Source: an uncultured Faecalibacterium sp.
GTDB taxonomy: Bacteria > Bacillota > Clostridia > Oscillospirales > Ruminococcaceae
Assembly (NCBI GenBank): GCA_900551435.1
Contig: URVW01000063.1
Coordinates: 1-14,534, forward strand
Length of the DNA stretch: 14,534 nt
Reading direction: 5' to 3'
The stretch's first letter is position 1. Each line of letters opens with the position of its first letter. The position numbers and the translations under genes were made by a program. The notes beneath the pieces were generated by a model. It did not search any database and had not been told where the DNA came from. It saw only the letters and a program-made list of their open reading frames with translations. Positions 6,047 to 13,897 of this stretch are shown piece after piece.

Positions 6047-8353
6047 TTATTTCAGGATGATCTCATCGTTTTCGGCATCCACGGTCAGGCTGCTGCCCGC
6101 ACCAAGGGTCCCATCGATAATCTTCTCGGCGGCGGGGTCCTCCACAGCCTTGCGGATGACGCGGCGCAGGTCACGCGCACCGAACTTGCCGCCCTGACTC
6201 TTGACCACCAGCGCATGGAGCGCGGCCGGGGTGTAGCTGTAAGCGATGCCCTTGGCTTCCATGCTGGGCTTGTACTCATCCAGCATGAGGGCGGCGATGC
6301 CCTCCAGCGTCTCCTGACCCAGCGGCTTGAAGGTGATGACCTCATCCACACGGCCAAGGAACTCCGGCCGCAGAAACTGGGCCAGCGCCTTGCGGGTCTT
6401 GTCCTCGCTGAGCTGGCTCTCGCTCTTGTTGAAGCCCAGACCGCCGGTGGACTGGTCGCCGCTGCCCGCGTTGGAGGTCATGCAGATGACCGTATTGGAG
6501 AAGTCCACGGTCCGGCCCTGTGCGTCGTTGATCTTGCCTTCGTCCAAAATCTGAAGCAGGATGTTCATGACGTCCGGATGTGCTTTTTCGATCTCGTCGA
6601 ACAGCACGACGCTGTAGGGGCGGCGGCGGACCTTTTCGGTCAGCTGACCGGCCTCCTCATAGCCGACATAGCCCGGAGGCGAACCGATCATGCGGGACAC
6701 CGCATATTTTTCCATATACTCGCTCATATCGAGACGGATGAGCGGGTCCGGGCCGTCGAACAGCTGATTTGCCAGCTGCTTGACCAGCTCGGTCTTGCCG
6801 ACGCCGGTGGGGCCGACAAAGATGAAGCTGGCCGGACGGCGGCGGCCCGACAGGTCGGCGCGGCTGCGCTTGACGGCCTGTGCCACCAGATGCACGGCTT
6901 CGTCCTGCCCAATGATCTTCTTTTTCAGCTCGCTCTCGAGGTTCGCCAGCTTGGCGTATTCCGTCTCGCGGATCTTGACCGCCGGGATGCCGGTCCACAG
7001 CTCGATGACCTTGGCCACATCGTCCATCGTCACCTTGATCTCGCTGGCAGCAGCCTGTTTGGCCGGCAGTTCGCTTTCCAGCTGGGCCATCCGGGTCTTG
7101 CGCTCGGCCACCCGCTCGTAATCGATGGGTTCATTGACCCCGGCATTCTCCATGTCGGCTTCTTCCTGCTTCAGGGCGTCCAGTTCCTTCTGCATCTCGA
7201 GGTACTCCGAGATGACCGGATGGGCCAGATTGCAGCACGCACAGGCTTCGTCCAGCAGGTCGATGGCCTTATCGGGCAGGTAGCGGTCGGTGATATAGCG
7301 TTCACTCAGGGTCACGGCGGCCCTCAGCACATCAGCGGGGACCTGCACATGGTGGTGCTCCTCGTAGTAGTGCTTGATGCCGTTCATGACAGCCAGCGTA
7401 TCGGAAACGCTGGGTTCCTCGACGCGGACAGGCTGGAAACGGCGTTCCAGCGCCTGATCTTTCTCGATATACTTGCGGTACTCGTTGAAGGTCGTTGCGC
7501 CGATGACCTGAATCTCCCCGCGGGACAGGGCGGGCTTCAGGATGTTTCCAGCGTTCATCGCGCCTTCGCTCTCGCCCGCCGAAGTAATGGTGTGGATCTC
7601 ATCGATGAACAGGATGACATTGCCCGCCGCCTTGACTTCGCTCAACAGGCCCTTGACCCGCTGTTCGAACTGGCCGCGGAACTGCGTGCCCGCCACAAGG
7701 CTGGTCAGGTCCAGCAGATAGATCTCCTTGTCCTTCAGGCCCGCCGGGACCTCACCCTTGGCGATGCGCTCGGCGATGCCCTCCGCAATGGCGGTCTTGC
7801 CGACACCGGCTTCGCCGATCAGGCAGGGGTTGTTCTTCTGGCGGCGGCTCAAAATCTGAATGGTGCGGTAAATTTCGCGGTCGCGGCCAATGATGTCATC
7901 CAGCTTGCCTTCCCGCGCCTTGCGGGTCAGATTCTCGCAGTAGGTATCCAGAAATTTGCGGCGGGGCGGCTTTTTGCCGTTCTTCCCGGCCTTTTTGTCG
8001 TTCTTGGGGGCCTCCTGCGCGCCGCCGTTCATGCTCAGCGGGAAGGTCGCGCTCGAACCCGGCATCAGGTCCTCGTCGCCGTCCTCGTCCTCCTGCGGCT
8101 GGCCCATGTTCATCATCATGGAGAACGGATTCGTGGAGCCGTCGCCCAGCTCCTGCATCATGTTCTCCATGCGGTCCTCCATGTTATCCATGTCCTCGTC
8201 CGACATGCCGAACTGTTTCATCAGGTCCTCAACGGGCTTGATGTGCAGTTCGCGGGCACAGTGGAGACAGTACCCTTCGTTTTTCATCTGGCCGTTCTCC
8301 ATCCGCTGGACGAAGATGATGGCCGGACGCTTTTGGCATCGAATGCAGACCAT
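6047..8353 (-). CDS. ClpE/ClpC-type AAA+ unfoldase with N-terminal zinc finger
   Basis: A 768-residue two-ring Clp ATPase that should unfold proteins for ClpP. Domains: a four-Cys zinc finger (C3, C6, C29, C32); a Met/Asp/Glu-rich linker (about 41-115) and a Lys-rich stretch to 133; D1 with Walker A GEAGVGKT (180-187) and Walker B LFIDEI (248-253); a short middle segment (about 385-435) of the ClpC/ClpE kind; D2 with Walker A GPTGVGKT (514-521) and Walker B VLFDEIEK (583-590). Leu-Gly-Phe at 639-641 matches the ClpP-docking loop. The usual double Clp_N repeat is absent. The zinc finger and missing Clp_N fit ClpE better than ClpC, but no ctsR, mcsA or mcsB is nearby, so no symbol is given. AGGAGG lies 5 nt before the ATG. 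It is last in the leftward operon, 24 nt after the CvpA-family gene, and ends at the shared terminator. Confidence 0.94.
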   Translation of the reverse strand: MVCIRCQKRPAIIFVQRMENGQMKNEGYCLHCARELHIKPVEDLMKQFGMSDEDMDNMEDRMENMMQELGDGSTNPFSMMMNMGQPQEDEDGDEDLMPGSSATFPLSMNGGAQEAPKNDKKAGKNGKKPPRRKFLDTYCENLTRKAREGKLDDIIGRDREIYRTIQILSRRQKNNPCLIGEAGVGKTAIAEGIAERIAKGEVPAGLKDKEIYLLDLTSLVAGTQFRGQFEQRVKGLLSEVKAAGNVILFIDEIHTITSAGESEGAMNAGNILKPALSRGEIQVIGATTFNEYRKYIEKDQALERRFQPVRVEEPSVSDTLAVMNGIKHYYEEHHHVQVPADVLRAAVTLSERYITDRYLPDKAIDLLDEACACCNLAHPVISEYLEMQKELDALKQEEADMENAGVNEPIDYERVAERKTRMAQLESELPAKQAAASEIKVTMDDVAKVIELWTGIPAVKIRETEYAKLANLESELKKKIIGQDEAVHLVAQAVKRSRADLSGRRRPASFIFVGPTGVGKTELVKQLANQLFDGPDPLIRLDMSEYMEKYAVSRMIGSPPGYVGYEEAGQLTEKVRRRPYSVVLFDEIEKAHPDVMNILLQILDEGKINDAQGRTVDFSNTVICMTSNAGSGDQSTGGLGFNKSESQLSEDKTRKALAQFLRPEFLGRVDEVITFKPLGQETLEGIAALMLDEYKPSMEAKGIAYSYTPAALHALVVKSQGGKFGARDLRRVIRKAVEDPAAEKIIDGTLGAGSSLTVDAENDEIILK

Positions 8354-8377
8354 AGTTCCTCCTTCAGTTCCGCCCCG

Positions 8378-9073
8378 TTACAGGAACGGGTTGAACAAAT
8401 TGAATGCTTTATAGTAAAGGCTGCCGCTCATCACCGTGTCGTTGAGCACGGTGAGATTGCCGCCGGTGATGACGATGAGCGCCCAAACCACGCAGAGCAC
8501 CAGATAGATGTCCACGATGCTGGCCAGCGCTCCCACAGACCAGCCCAGCCAATGATTGATATTTCCGATGACAGGCAGTTTATTCACCAGTCCCAGCACG
8601 GTGACCAGCAAGCTGATGCCCATGCGCAGCAGCGCGAACACCACAAAGAAGAGCACCAGCGAGATCACCGGTGTCAGCAGCGGGGCCAGCACCTTCTGCA
8701 CGATGGCGTCCGCCAGCAGAACGGCGTTGTCGTTGAGCACCGCCGAGATGGATCGCTCACAGGCTTCGACGATGGACGCCCGGAAGCTTGCGGGCAGGAA
8801 GCCCGCATACTTTTCGGCGATGCCGGAAAGGCTGACCGCCCCGCCCGCCGAGATGCTGGCCGCGATCTGGTCCCGGAAGCTGTTCGCGAAGAACCGCTCG
8901 AACACCTGACCCGCCGCCCAGCCGGAAAACTGCCGTGCGCCGAACAGGCTGACCAGATTGCCGGTCAGCTGCACCACGCCCGCCAGAAAGCCCTTTCTGG
9001 CATAGCGGAACGCCAGCAGCAGCCAGACTACCGTGCATATGATATCAAAAATAAATGACGGATTCTTGAACAT
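8378..9073 (-). CDS. CvpA family membrane protein
   Basis: A 231-residue protein with a four-segment CvpA-like layout: hydrophobic stretches at about 7-23, 28-45, 131-160 and 176-203, with an 85-residue amphipathic region between the second and third. The NINHWLGWSVGALASIV stretch (171-187) matches the conserved CvpA glycine-rich fourth segment. CvpA was named for colicin V production in E. coli; in other bacteria relatives are tied to envelope stress tolerance. Its molecular role is unsettled. Start: the ATG at 9073 has only a weak AGGGAT site 9 nt upstream. It is followed after 24 nt by the Clp unfoldase gene, so the two are probably co-transcribed. A CIRCE-like site lies just upstream. Confidence 0.85.
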   Translation of the reverse strand: MFKNPSFIFDIICTVVWLLLAFRYARKGFLAGVVQLTGNLVSLFGARQFSGWAAGQVFERFFANSFRDQIAASISAGGAVSLSGIAEKYAGFLPASFRASIVEACERSISAVLNDNAVLLADAIVQKVLAPLLTPVISLVLFFVVFALLRMGISLLVTVLGLVNKLPVIGNINHWLGWSVGALASIVDIYLVLCVVWALIVITGGNLTVLNDTVMSGSLYYKAFNLFNPFL

Positions 9074-9206
9074 ACGTTGTTATCCCTGTTACTTTCTGCC
9101 GCAGAGTGCTAATTTGAAGAAGCATTCTCCCTTCACCGCAAGGTTTTCCACCGTTTTCCTGACGATCCATCCAGCTGGCAATGGAGCGCACGGACTGAAA
9201 GATCAT
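9045..9206 (-). CDS. Possible 53-residue small ORF coupled to the DUF5711-type gene
   Basis: The ATG (9204-9206) overlaps the TGA stop of the upstream gene as ATGA, a typical coupling arrangement. The frame runs 53 codons and overlaps the first 29 nt of the CvpA-family gene in another frame. The product starts MIFQSVRSIASWMDRQENG; it has no signal peptide or recognised domain and includes two cysteine-free basic stretches. It spans the CIRCE-like site, which argues that this is mainly a leader region. It may be a chance ORF. Confidence 0.2.
   Translation of the reverse strand: MIFQSVRSIASWMDRQENGGKPCGEGRMLLQISTLRQKVTGITTYVQESVIYF
9086..9112 (-). promoter_or_regulatory. Degenerate CIRCE (HrcA) site upstream of the cvpA-clp pair
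   Basis: On the minus strand TTAGCACTC (9104-9112) is an exact copy of the left arm of the CIRCE heat-shock operator. After exactly 9 nt comes AAGTAACAG (9086-9094), which matches the right arm GAGTGCTAA at 4 of 9 positions, including the central AGT. It lies 13-39 nt before the CvpA-family start and ahead of a Clp ATPase gene, a sensible place for HrcA control. The poor right arm makes functional binding uncertain. No convincing promoter was seen beside it. Confidence 0.4.
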
Positions 9207-10408
9207 TCCGTCGGCGGGGTCAGCACCTGCACGGTATTCCCGCTGAACACCAGCAGCTCCTTGGTATCGGCCAGCAGCGCCTGCGGCTTGGCCGCGAAGC
9301 TCTGCACCCACTGCTGCTCGCCGGACGTCTGGAAGCACTCCACCGCATTGTCCGTCAGCAGATAGAACAGATTTCCCGCACGAACGATGGAATTTGCCGA
9401 CGGGACTGCCGCGCTGAACTGAACGTTCAGCTCCTTGTCCAGCAGGACAGCCTGATTCACCTGTCCCGATGCCAGCAGCAGAGCCGCATTGCCCCCTGCA
9501 TCCACCGAGATGTCCTTCAGGGTCGTACCCGCGAAGTCATAGATGGCCCGTTCGCCGCCGCCCGCATTGTAGAGCACGGCGCGGGAATCGTAGACTGCCA
9601 GAATGGTCGAAGCCGACGTCCAGCCCAGCCACTGGGGGACGCCGCTCTGGTTGGCGATACTGACCGGGTCGCCCTGCGCGAGGTTGACCAGATACAGGTT
9701 GGTCATCATCTGCCCGCCGCTGGCCGTGACGGCCGCTGCCACCAGCTTGCGGCTGTCGGGCGAAAACGCCATCCGCAGAGGCGTGCCATCGTTGGAACTC
9801 ATGCTCCAGCTCAGGACCTGCTCCATATTGGCGTTGTAGATCAGCAGTTTCGCCATAGCGCTCTGATCCTCAGTCACAACGGCCAGATTGCCGTTGTCTG
9901 CCAGCGCACAGAGGAAAATGCTGTTTTCCAGCTGCTTGGTATAAAGATTCTGGGTGCGGCTCTCCACCCGCAGTTCCGTGCCGGAGCGGTTGTAGAGCAC
10001 AAAGCGGTTCCGGCCCACCGCCAGCGCAGGGCGGGCATAGCCGCTCTGGATGGAGTTCAGCTTTTTGCCGCTGCGGGAGTAGACCACACAGCCCTCATCG
10101 CCCAGCTCCACGAAACTGCCGGTCAGCGATTCCACCTCTGTCAGCTTGAAAAGGCCGGTCTGCTGGGGCCAGCCTGACCCGGGCAGCAGCGCGATACGGG
10201 CCGTATCGATAAAGTCCTTGGCCGCTGCCACCGAACTGCCGACCAGTCCCGTGGTGAACAGCACGATGGCCGTCAGCAGCACCAGAAGCGCCACGGTCCG
10301 GCGGATGCGCTTGTTCCGCACCCGCTGGCGGGCCTGTTCCAGATATTCGACCCGTCCTTCCGAAAGCGGCTCGCTGCTTTCCGAACGGCCGCGTGTGATT
10401 TTTCGCAT
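9203..10408 (-). CDS. DUF5711-type membrane-anchored beta-propeller-like protein
   Basis: A 401-residue protein of unknown function. Residues 1-37 are basic and cytoplasmic (rich in Arg), residues 38-59 form one membrane helix, and the rest should be outside the membrane. The outer part is built of repeated beta-strand units, for example GNLAVVTEDQ (about 173-182) and AFSPDSRKLVAAAVTA near residue 220, like WD40/YVTN propellers. This organisation fits the DUF5711 family of clostridia. The ATG at 10408 has GAGAGG (10418-10423) 9 nt upstream, overlapping the truA stop. It lies 13 nt after truA and before the CvpA-family gene. A sensor or envelope scaffold role is possible but only inferred. Confidence 0.75.
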   Translation of the reverse strand: MRKITRGRSESSEPLSEGRVEYLEQARQRVRNKRIRRTVALLVLLTAIVLFTTGLVGSSVAAAKDFIDTARIALLPGSGWPQQTGLFKLTEVESLTGSFVELGDEGCVVYSRSGKKLNSIQSGYARPALAVGRNRFVLYNRSGTELRVESRTQNLYTKQLENSIFLCALADNGNLAVVTEDQSAMAKLLIYNANMEQVLSWSMSSNDGTPLRMAFSPDSRKLVAAAVTASGGQMMTNLYLVNLAQGDPVSIANQSGVPQWLGWTSASTILAVYDSRAVLYNAGGGERAIYDFAGTTLKDISVDAGGNAALLLASGQVNQAVLLDKELNVQFSAAVPSANSIVRAGNLFYLLTDNAVECFQTSGEQQWVQSFAAKPQALLADTKELLVFSGNTVQVLTPPTE

Positions 10409-10421
10409 TCGATTCGCCCTC

Positions 10422-11165
10422 TCAGTGATAATTTACGCATTTCAGGAACAGTCCCTGTGCGGGCAGGGTCGGCCCCGCCTTGCTGCGGTCGCGGCTGGCA
10501 AGGATGGCCGGAATTTCTCCCGAGTCCAGCCGCCCCGCCCCCGCTTCGCAGAGGGTCCCAGCCAGAATGCGCACCATATTGTACAGGTAGCCGTCCGCCG
10601 TCACCGTGATCTCCACTTCGTCGCCCTTCCGGACCACGGTGCAGTCGGTGATGGTCCGCACGGTGTCGCCGTGGGCCGCCGCAGAGCTTCCCGCCGCGCA
10701 GAGCGCCAGAAAATCGTGCGTGCCGACGAACTGTTTTGCCGCCTCCTGCATCTTTTGTTCGTCCAGACGGCGGGGGACCCGCGTGTAGTACTTTGCATCG
10801 AACGGCGAGTCGATGGGGCTGTTGTGGATGCGGTACAGATACGTTTTGGTGTGGGCGGCATACCGGGCGTGGAAATCGTCCGGGACCACCTCTGCCGACA
10901 GCACCCGGATATCCGGCGGAAGGTGCTGGTTCAGGGCCAGCGGAAGCTTCTCCGGCGGGATGTGCGTGTCTGCGTGAAAATTCAGTGCAAAGCCCAGCGC
11001 GTGGACGCCCGCATCGGTGCGGCTGCACCCCTTGATGTCCGGGCGGCTGCCCAGCACGGCTTCCAGCCCATCCTGAAAGGTCTGGGCGACGCTCCGCCCG
11101 TTGGGCTGGACCTGAAACCCGCAGTAATTCGTGCCATCGTAGGCTAGGGTAAGTAGATAGTTCAT
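10422..11165 (-). CDS. truA: tRNA pseudouridine(38-40) synthase TruA
   Basis: Converts uridines 38, 39 and 40 in the tRNA anticodon stem-loop to pseudouridine; cytosolic. Seen: 247 residues, the normal TruA length; the N-terminal YDGTNYCGFQVQPNGRSVAQ stretch; the catalytic Asp51 in CSRTDAGVHA; the LNQHLPPDIRV stretch near 78; FHARYAAHTKTYLYRI with the conserved Arg and Tyr; and GYLYNMVRILAGTL near residue 200. It follows ecfT, the usual neighbour in Firmicutes, although the ribosomal genes rplM-rpsI that commonly follow are replaced here by a DUF5711-type gene. Its ribosome binding site, GAGAGG 11 nt upstream of the ATG, is provided by the end of an inserted repeat element. Confidence 0.96.
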   Translation of the reverse strand: MNYLLTLAYDGTNYCGFQVQPNGRSVAQTFQDGLEAVLGSRPDIKGCSRTDAGVHALGFALNFHADTHIPPEKLPLALNQHLPPDIRVLSAEVVPDDFHARYAAHTKTYLYRIHNSPIDSPFDAKYYTRVPRRLDEQKMQEAAKQFVGTHDFLALCAAGSSAAAHGDTVRTITDCTVVRKGDEVEITVTADGYLYNMVRILAGTLCEAGAGRLDSGEIPAILASRDRSKAGPTLPAQGLFLKCVNYH

Positions 11166-11174
11166 AAAACAATC

Positions 11175-11308
11175 AACCTCTCAGTCTCACCTTCGGCTCG
11201 CCAGCTCTCCTAACAGGAGAGCCTCTGGCGTATCCAAAAAGCTGTATCCGACTGCCAAGGCCTCTCCTATCAGGAGAGGTGGCAATGCAAAGCATTGACG
11301 GAGAGGTT
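11175..11308. repeat. 134-bp hairpin-rich intergenic repeat (MITE-like) between ecfT and truA
   Basis: The ends are inverted repeats, AACCTCTCAGTC (11175-11186) and GACGGAGAGGTT (11297-11308), matching at 11 of 12 positions. Inside are three hairpins: one with arms GCTCTCCT/AGGAGAGC (about 11203-11222), one with CCTCTCCT/AGGAGAGG (about 11262-11279), and a small one at about 11282-11297 (GCAATGC/GCATTG). No reading frame and no clear target-site duplication were seen. Related hairpins appear near 14046-14087. The element fills nearly all of the 148-nt gap and could act as a processing or attenuation site within the operon. Confidence 0.75.
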
Positions 11309-11313
11309 ACTCC

Positions 11314-12129
11314 TTAGAAATTCGGGAACACCAGCCGCGACGACAAGATCAGCACAAAGCAGACGATGCAGACGGCCAGATCGATATAATCCTGTTTGGT
11401 GCAGCGCAGGACCTTGAGACGGGTGCGGCCATCGCCGCCGCGGTAGCAGCGGCACTCCATAGCCATGGCCAGCTCGTCGGCACGGCGGAACGCCGAGATA
11501 AACAGCGGAATCAGCACCGGGACCAGCGCCTTGACCCGCTCGGTCATCGTGCCGCTGTCCAGCATCGCACCGCGGGCTTTCTGCGCATTCATAATTTTGT
11601 CCGTCTCCTCGATGAGGGTCGGGATGAAGCGCAGGGCAATGCTCATCATCATGGCCAGCTCGTGCACCGGGAAGTGCAGCTTGCCCAACGGCTTGAGCAG
11701 CTGCTCAATGGCATCCGTCAGCACGATGGGGCTGGTGGTGTAGGTCAAAAGGCTCGTCCCTGCGATCAGCGCCATGACACGGACCGCCATCAGCACCGCA
11801 TAGCGGACGCCCTCGGCGTAGATGTTCAGGACCCAGAAATGCACCAGCGGGTCGCCCTCGCCCGAAACGAAGAAGAGGTTCAGCACCGCTGTGAACAGGA
11901 TGATAGGCAGGATGGGCTTCAGGCTCTTCAGGATCATCTTGAAGGGAATTTTTGCCACTGCATACATGACCACGAGGAACAAAATGGACAGGGTCAGGCC
12001 CAGCGGATTGGACGCTGCGAACAGCAGGATGATGTAAACGATGGTCAGCACCAGCTTGAGCCGGGGGTCAAAGGTGTGCACCAAGCTGTTGCCCGGGAAG
12101 TGCTGACCGATGGTGATATCTCTCAGCAT
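11314..12129 (-). CDS. ecfT: ECF transporter transmembrane component EcfT
   Basis: The membrane coupling subunit linking the two ATPases to exchangeable vitamin-binding S components. Seen: 271 residues; an N-terminal stretch ending HTFDPRLKLVLTIVYII; several hydrophobic segments (about 26-58, 70-90, 107-130, 250-265); and two cytoplasmic coupling helices carrying the X-R-G motifs ARG (185-187) and CRC (226-228, in AMECRCYRGG). The second motif differs from the usual ARG. The start codon overlaps the end of ecfA2 by 7 nt, so translation is probably coupled. No S component gene lies in the window, which fits a shared (group II) energizing module serving several S proteins. Confidence 0.95.
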   Translation of the reverse strand: MLRDITIGQHFPGNSLVHTFDPRLKLVLTIVYIILLFAASNPLGLTLSILFLVVMYAVAKIPFKMILKSLKPILPIILFTAVLNLFFVSGEGDPLVHFWVLNIYAEGVRYAVLMAVRVMALIAGTSLLTYTTSPIVLTDAIEQLLKPLGKLHFPVHELAMMMSIALRFIPTLIEETDKIMNAQKARGAMLDSGTMTERVKALVPVLIPLFISAFRRADELAMAMECRCYRGGDGRTRLKVLRCTKQDYIDLAVCIVCFVLILSSRLVFPNF

Positions 12130-13043
12130 TCGGACACGCCCCCTTTCTCGCGATCGTCACGCGGGAGCACGAGCTGTTCGCCCGCATCCCGGCGCTTTTT
12201 GGCTTCCAAGATCATCTTGACGGCATAGGGGACCGTGTACACGTCCGCCGGGACGTCCACACCCATTTCCCGCAGCTTGAGGAAGATTTTCGTCACCTGC
12301 GGGACCGACAGGCCCAGCTCCAGCAGTTCCGGCGCACGGGCAAACACCTTTTCCACGGTGTCGTACATGGCAATCTTTTTCTTGGACATGACCAGCACGC
12401 GGTTGGCATACTTGGCGATGTCCTCCATGCTGTGGGAGACGAGCAGAACGGTGGTCCCGGTCTTTTTGTGGTACTCCTTGACCTCGCTCAGGATCTCGTC
12501 GCGGCCTTCGGGGTCCAGACCGGCCGCCGGCTCGTCCAGCACCAGAATGCGGGGCTTCATCGCCATCACGCCCGCCACGGCCACACGGCGCTTCTGACCG
12601 CCGGACAGCTCAAACGGACTGCGCTCGAGCAGCGCTTCGTCCAAACCGACGAACGCGGCCGCTTCGTGAACGCGGCGGTCGATCTCGGCATCGTCCAGCC
12701 CCATATTCTTCGGGCCGAACGCGATATCTTTATAGCAAGTCTCCTCGAAGAGCTGATATTCCGGATACTGGAACACCAGTCCCGTCAGGAAACGGAAATC
12801 ACGAATTTTTTCCGGCTCTGCCCACAGGTCGCGGCCATCGATGATGATTTTTCCGCTCGTGGGTTTGTTCAGGCCGTTCATGTGGGTGATGAGGGTGCTC
12901 TTGCCGGAGCCGGTGGCTCCGATGATTCCCACGAAATCGCCCTCTTCCACCTCGAAGCTCACATCGTCCAGCGCGGTGACGGCATTCGGCATCCCCGGGT
13001 TATAGACATAGCTCAGGTGTTCTACTTTGATGATGCTTCCCAT
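12123..13043 (-). CDS. ecfA2: ECF transporter ATPase EcfA2
   Basis: One of two ABC ATPases energising group II ECF vitamin transporters at the cytoplasmic face. Seen: 306 residues; Walker A GATGSGKST (42-50), Q-loop Gln92 in VFQYPEYQLF, signature LSGGQ (146-150), Walker B VLDE with Glu171, and switch His204. The C-terminal extension (about 245-306) is longer than a bare ABC domain and charged at its end. It begins 14 nt after ecfA1 with AAGGAGG 9 nt before the ATG, overlapping the ecfA1 stop. It overlaps ecfT by 7 nt. The IGATGSGKST and YPEYQLF stretches are typical of the A2 subunit rather than A1. Confidence 0.95.
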   Translation of the reverse strand: MGSIIKVEHLSYVYNPGMPNAVTALDDVSFEVEEGDFVGIIGATGSGKSTLITHMNGLNKPTSGKIIIDGRDLWAEPEKIRDFRFLTGLVFQYPEYQLFEETCYKDIAFGPKNMGLDDAEIDRRVHEAAAFVGLDEALLERSPFELSGGQKRRVAVAGVMAMKPRILVLDEPAAGLDPEGRDEILSEVKEYHKKTGTTVLLVSHSMEDIAKYANRVLVMSKKKIAMYDTVEKVFARAPELLELGLSVPQVTKIFLKLREMGVDVPADVYTVPYAVKMILEAKKRRDAGEQLVLPRDDREKGGVSEC

Positions 13044-13057
13044 CTTGTCCGCCCTCC

Positions 13058-13897
13058 TTACTGCAAAAGCTCATAGAGAGCCTGTGCGCATTCGCCGGTG
13101 TCGATGATGCCTTCCGGCATCGGGATGCCCGCCTTGACCAGTTCATCCCGCAGTTCTGCGGCCTGCGGAACGTCCAGCCGCAGAGCGCGGACCTTTTCGG
13201 TCTGGCTGAACACCTCTTTGGGGGTCCCTTCCAGCACCACATTGCCCTTGCTCATGACCAGAACACGGTCGGCCTGTGCGGCTTCTTCCATATAGTGGGT
13301 GATGGCGACCACCGTGATGCCCATGTTCTTGTTGAGGTGGTGGATGGTCTGCATCACCTGCTCGCGGCCGCGGGGGTCGAGCATGGCGGTGGCTTCATCC
13401 AAGATCAGGCAGTCGGGCCGCATGGCCACGACGCCCGCGATGGCGACGCGCTGCTTCTGGCCGCCGGACAGGTTGTGCGGGGCACGCTCGCGGTATTCGT
13501 AGATGCCGGCCATCTTCATGGCGTCATCCACACGGCGGCGCATCTCCTCGGGCGGAACGCCGAGATTTTCCAGCGCGAAGGCCACATCTTCCTCCACCAC
13601 GGTGGCGACGATCTGGTTGTCCGGGCTTTGGAACACCATGCCCACCGTCTGGCGGATGTCGTAAATTTTCTCCTCGTCCTTGGTGTCCATCCCTTCCACG
13701 AGGACCGTGCCGCTCTCGGGCAGCAGGATGGCATTGAAATGTTTTGCCAGCGTTGATTTTCCGCAGCCGTTCGCGCCCAGAACGGCCACGAACTCACCGC
13801 GCTTGACCCCCATCGACACGCCGTTCAATGCGTAAGTCGGCTGGTCCGGGTCATAGCGAAATTTCAAGTCTTTCGCTGTCAGGATCGTTTCTTCCAT
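13058..13897 (-). CDS. ecfA1: ECF transporter ATPase EcfA1
   Basis: The partner ATPase of EcfA2. Seen: 279 residues; Walker A GANGCGKST (41-49), Q-loop Gln90 in VFQSPDNQIV, signature LSGGQ (143-147), Walker B LILDEA (164-169) with Glu168, and switch His201. The SPDNQ stretch is characteristic of EcfA1. It is the first gene of the ecfA1-ecfA2-ecfT-truA order known from Firmicutes. The ribosome binding site is weak (an A/G-rich stretch, AAAGAG, about 10 nt upstream). No clear promoter was found in the 190-nt gap ahead, so it may depend on transcription from the methyltransferase side. Confidence 0.95.
   Translation of the reverse strand: MEETILTAKDLKFRYDPDQPTYALNGVSMGVKRGEFVAVLGANGCGKSTLAKHFNAILLPESGTVLVEGMDTKDEEKIYDIRQTVGMVFQSPDNQIVATVVEEDVAFALENLGVPPEEMRRRVDDAMKMAGIYEYRERAPHNLSGGQKQRVAIAGVVAMRPDCLILDEATAMLDPRGREQVMQTIHHLNKNMGITVVAITHYMEEAAQADRVLVMSKGNVVLEGTPKEVFSQTEKVRALRLDVPQAAELRDELVKAGIPMPEGIIDTGECAQALYELLQ

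Noticed and set aside
6041..9058. 1005-codon plus-strand reading frame antisense to the Clp and CvpA-family genes
   Set aside because: The opposite strand encodes clear Clp and CvpA-family domains. The antisense frame gives a His/Gln/Leu/Ala/Gly-rich product with no domain, which is typical of the shadow of a GC-rich gene.
9120..9150. Promoter for cvpA with TTGCGG as -35
   Set aside because: Only three of six -35 bases match and the only downstream -10 option (TCAAAT) is poor; not strong enough to list.
11175..11308. CRISPR-like repeat array
   Set aside because: The repeated units are hairpins of different sequence, not direct repeats with regular spacers.
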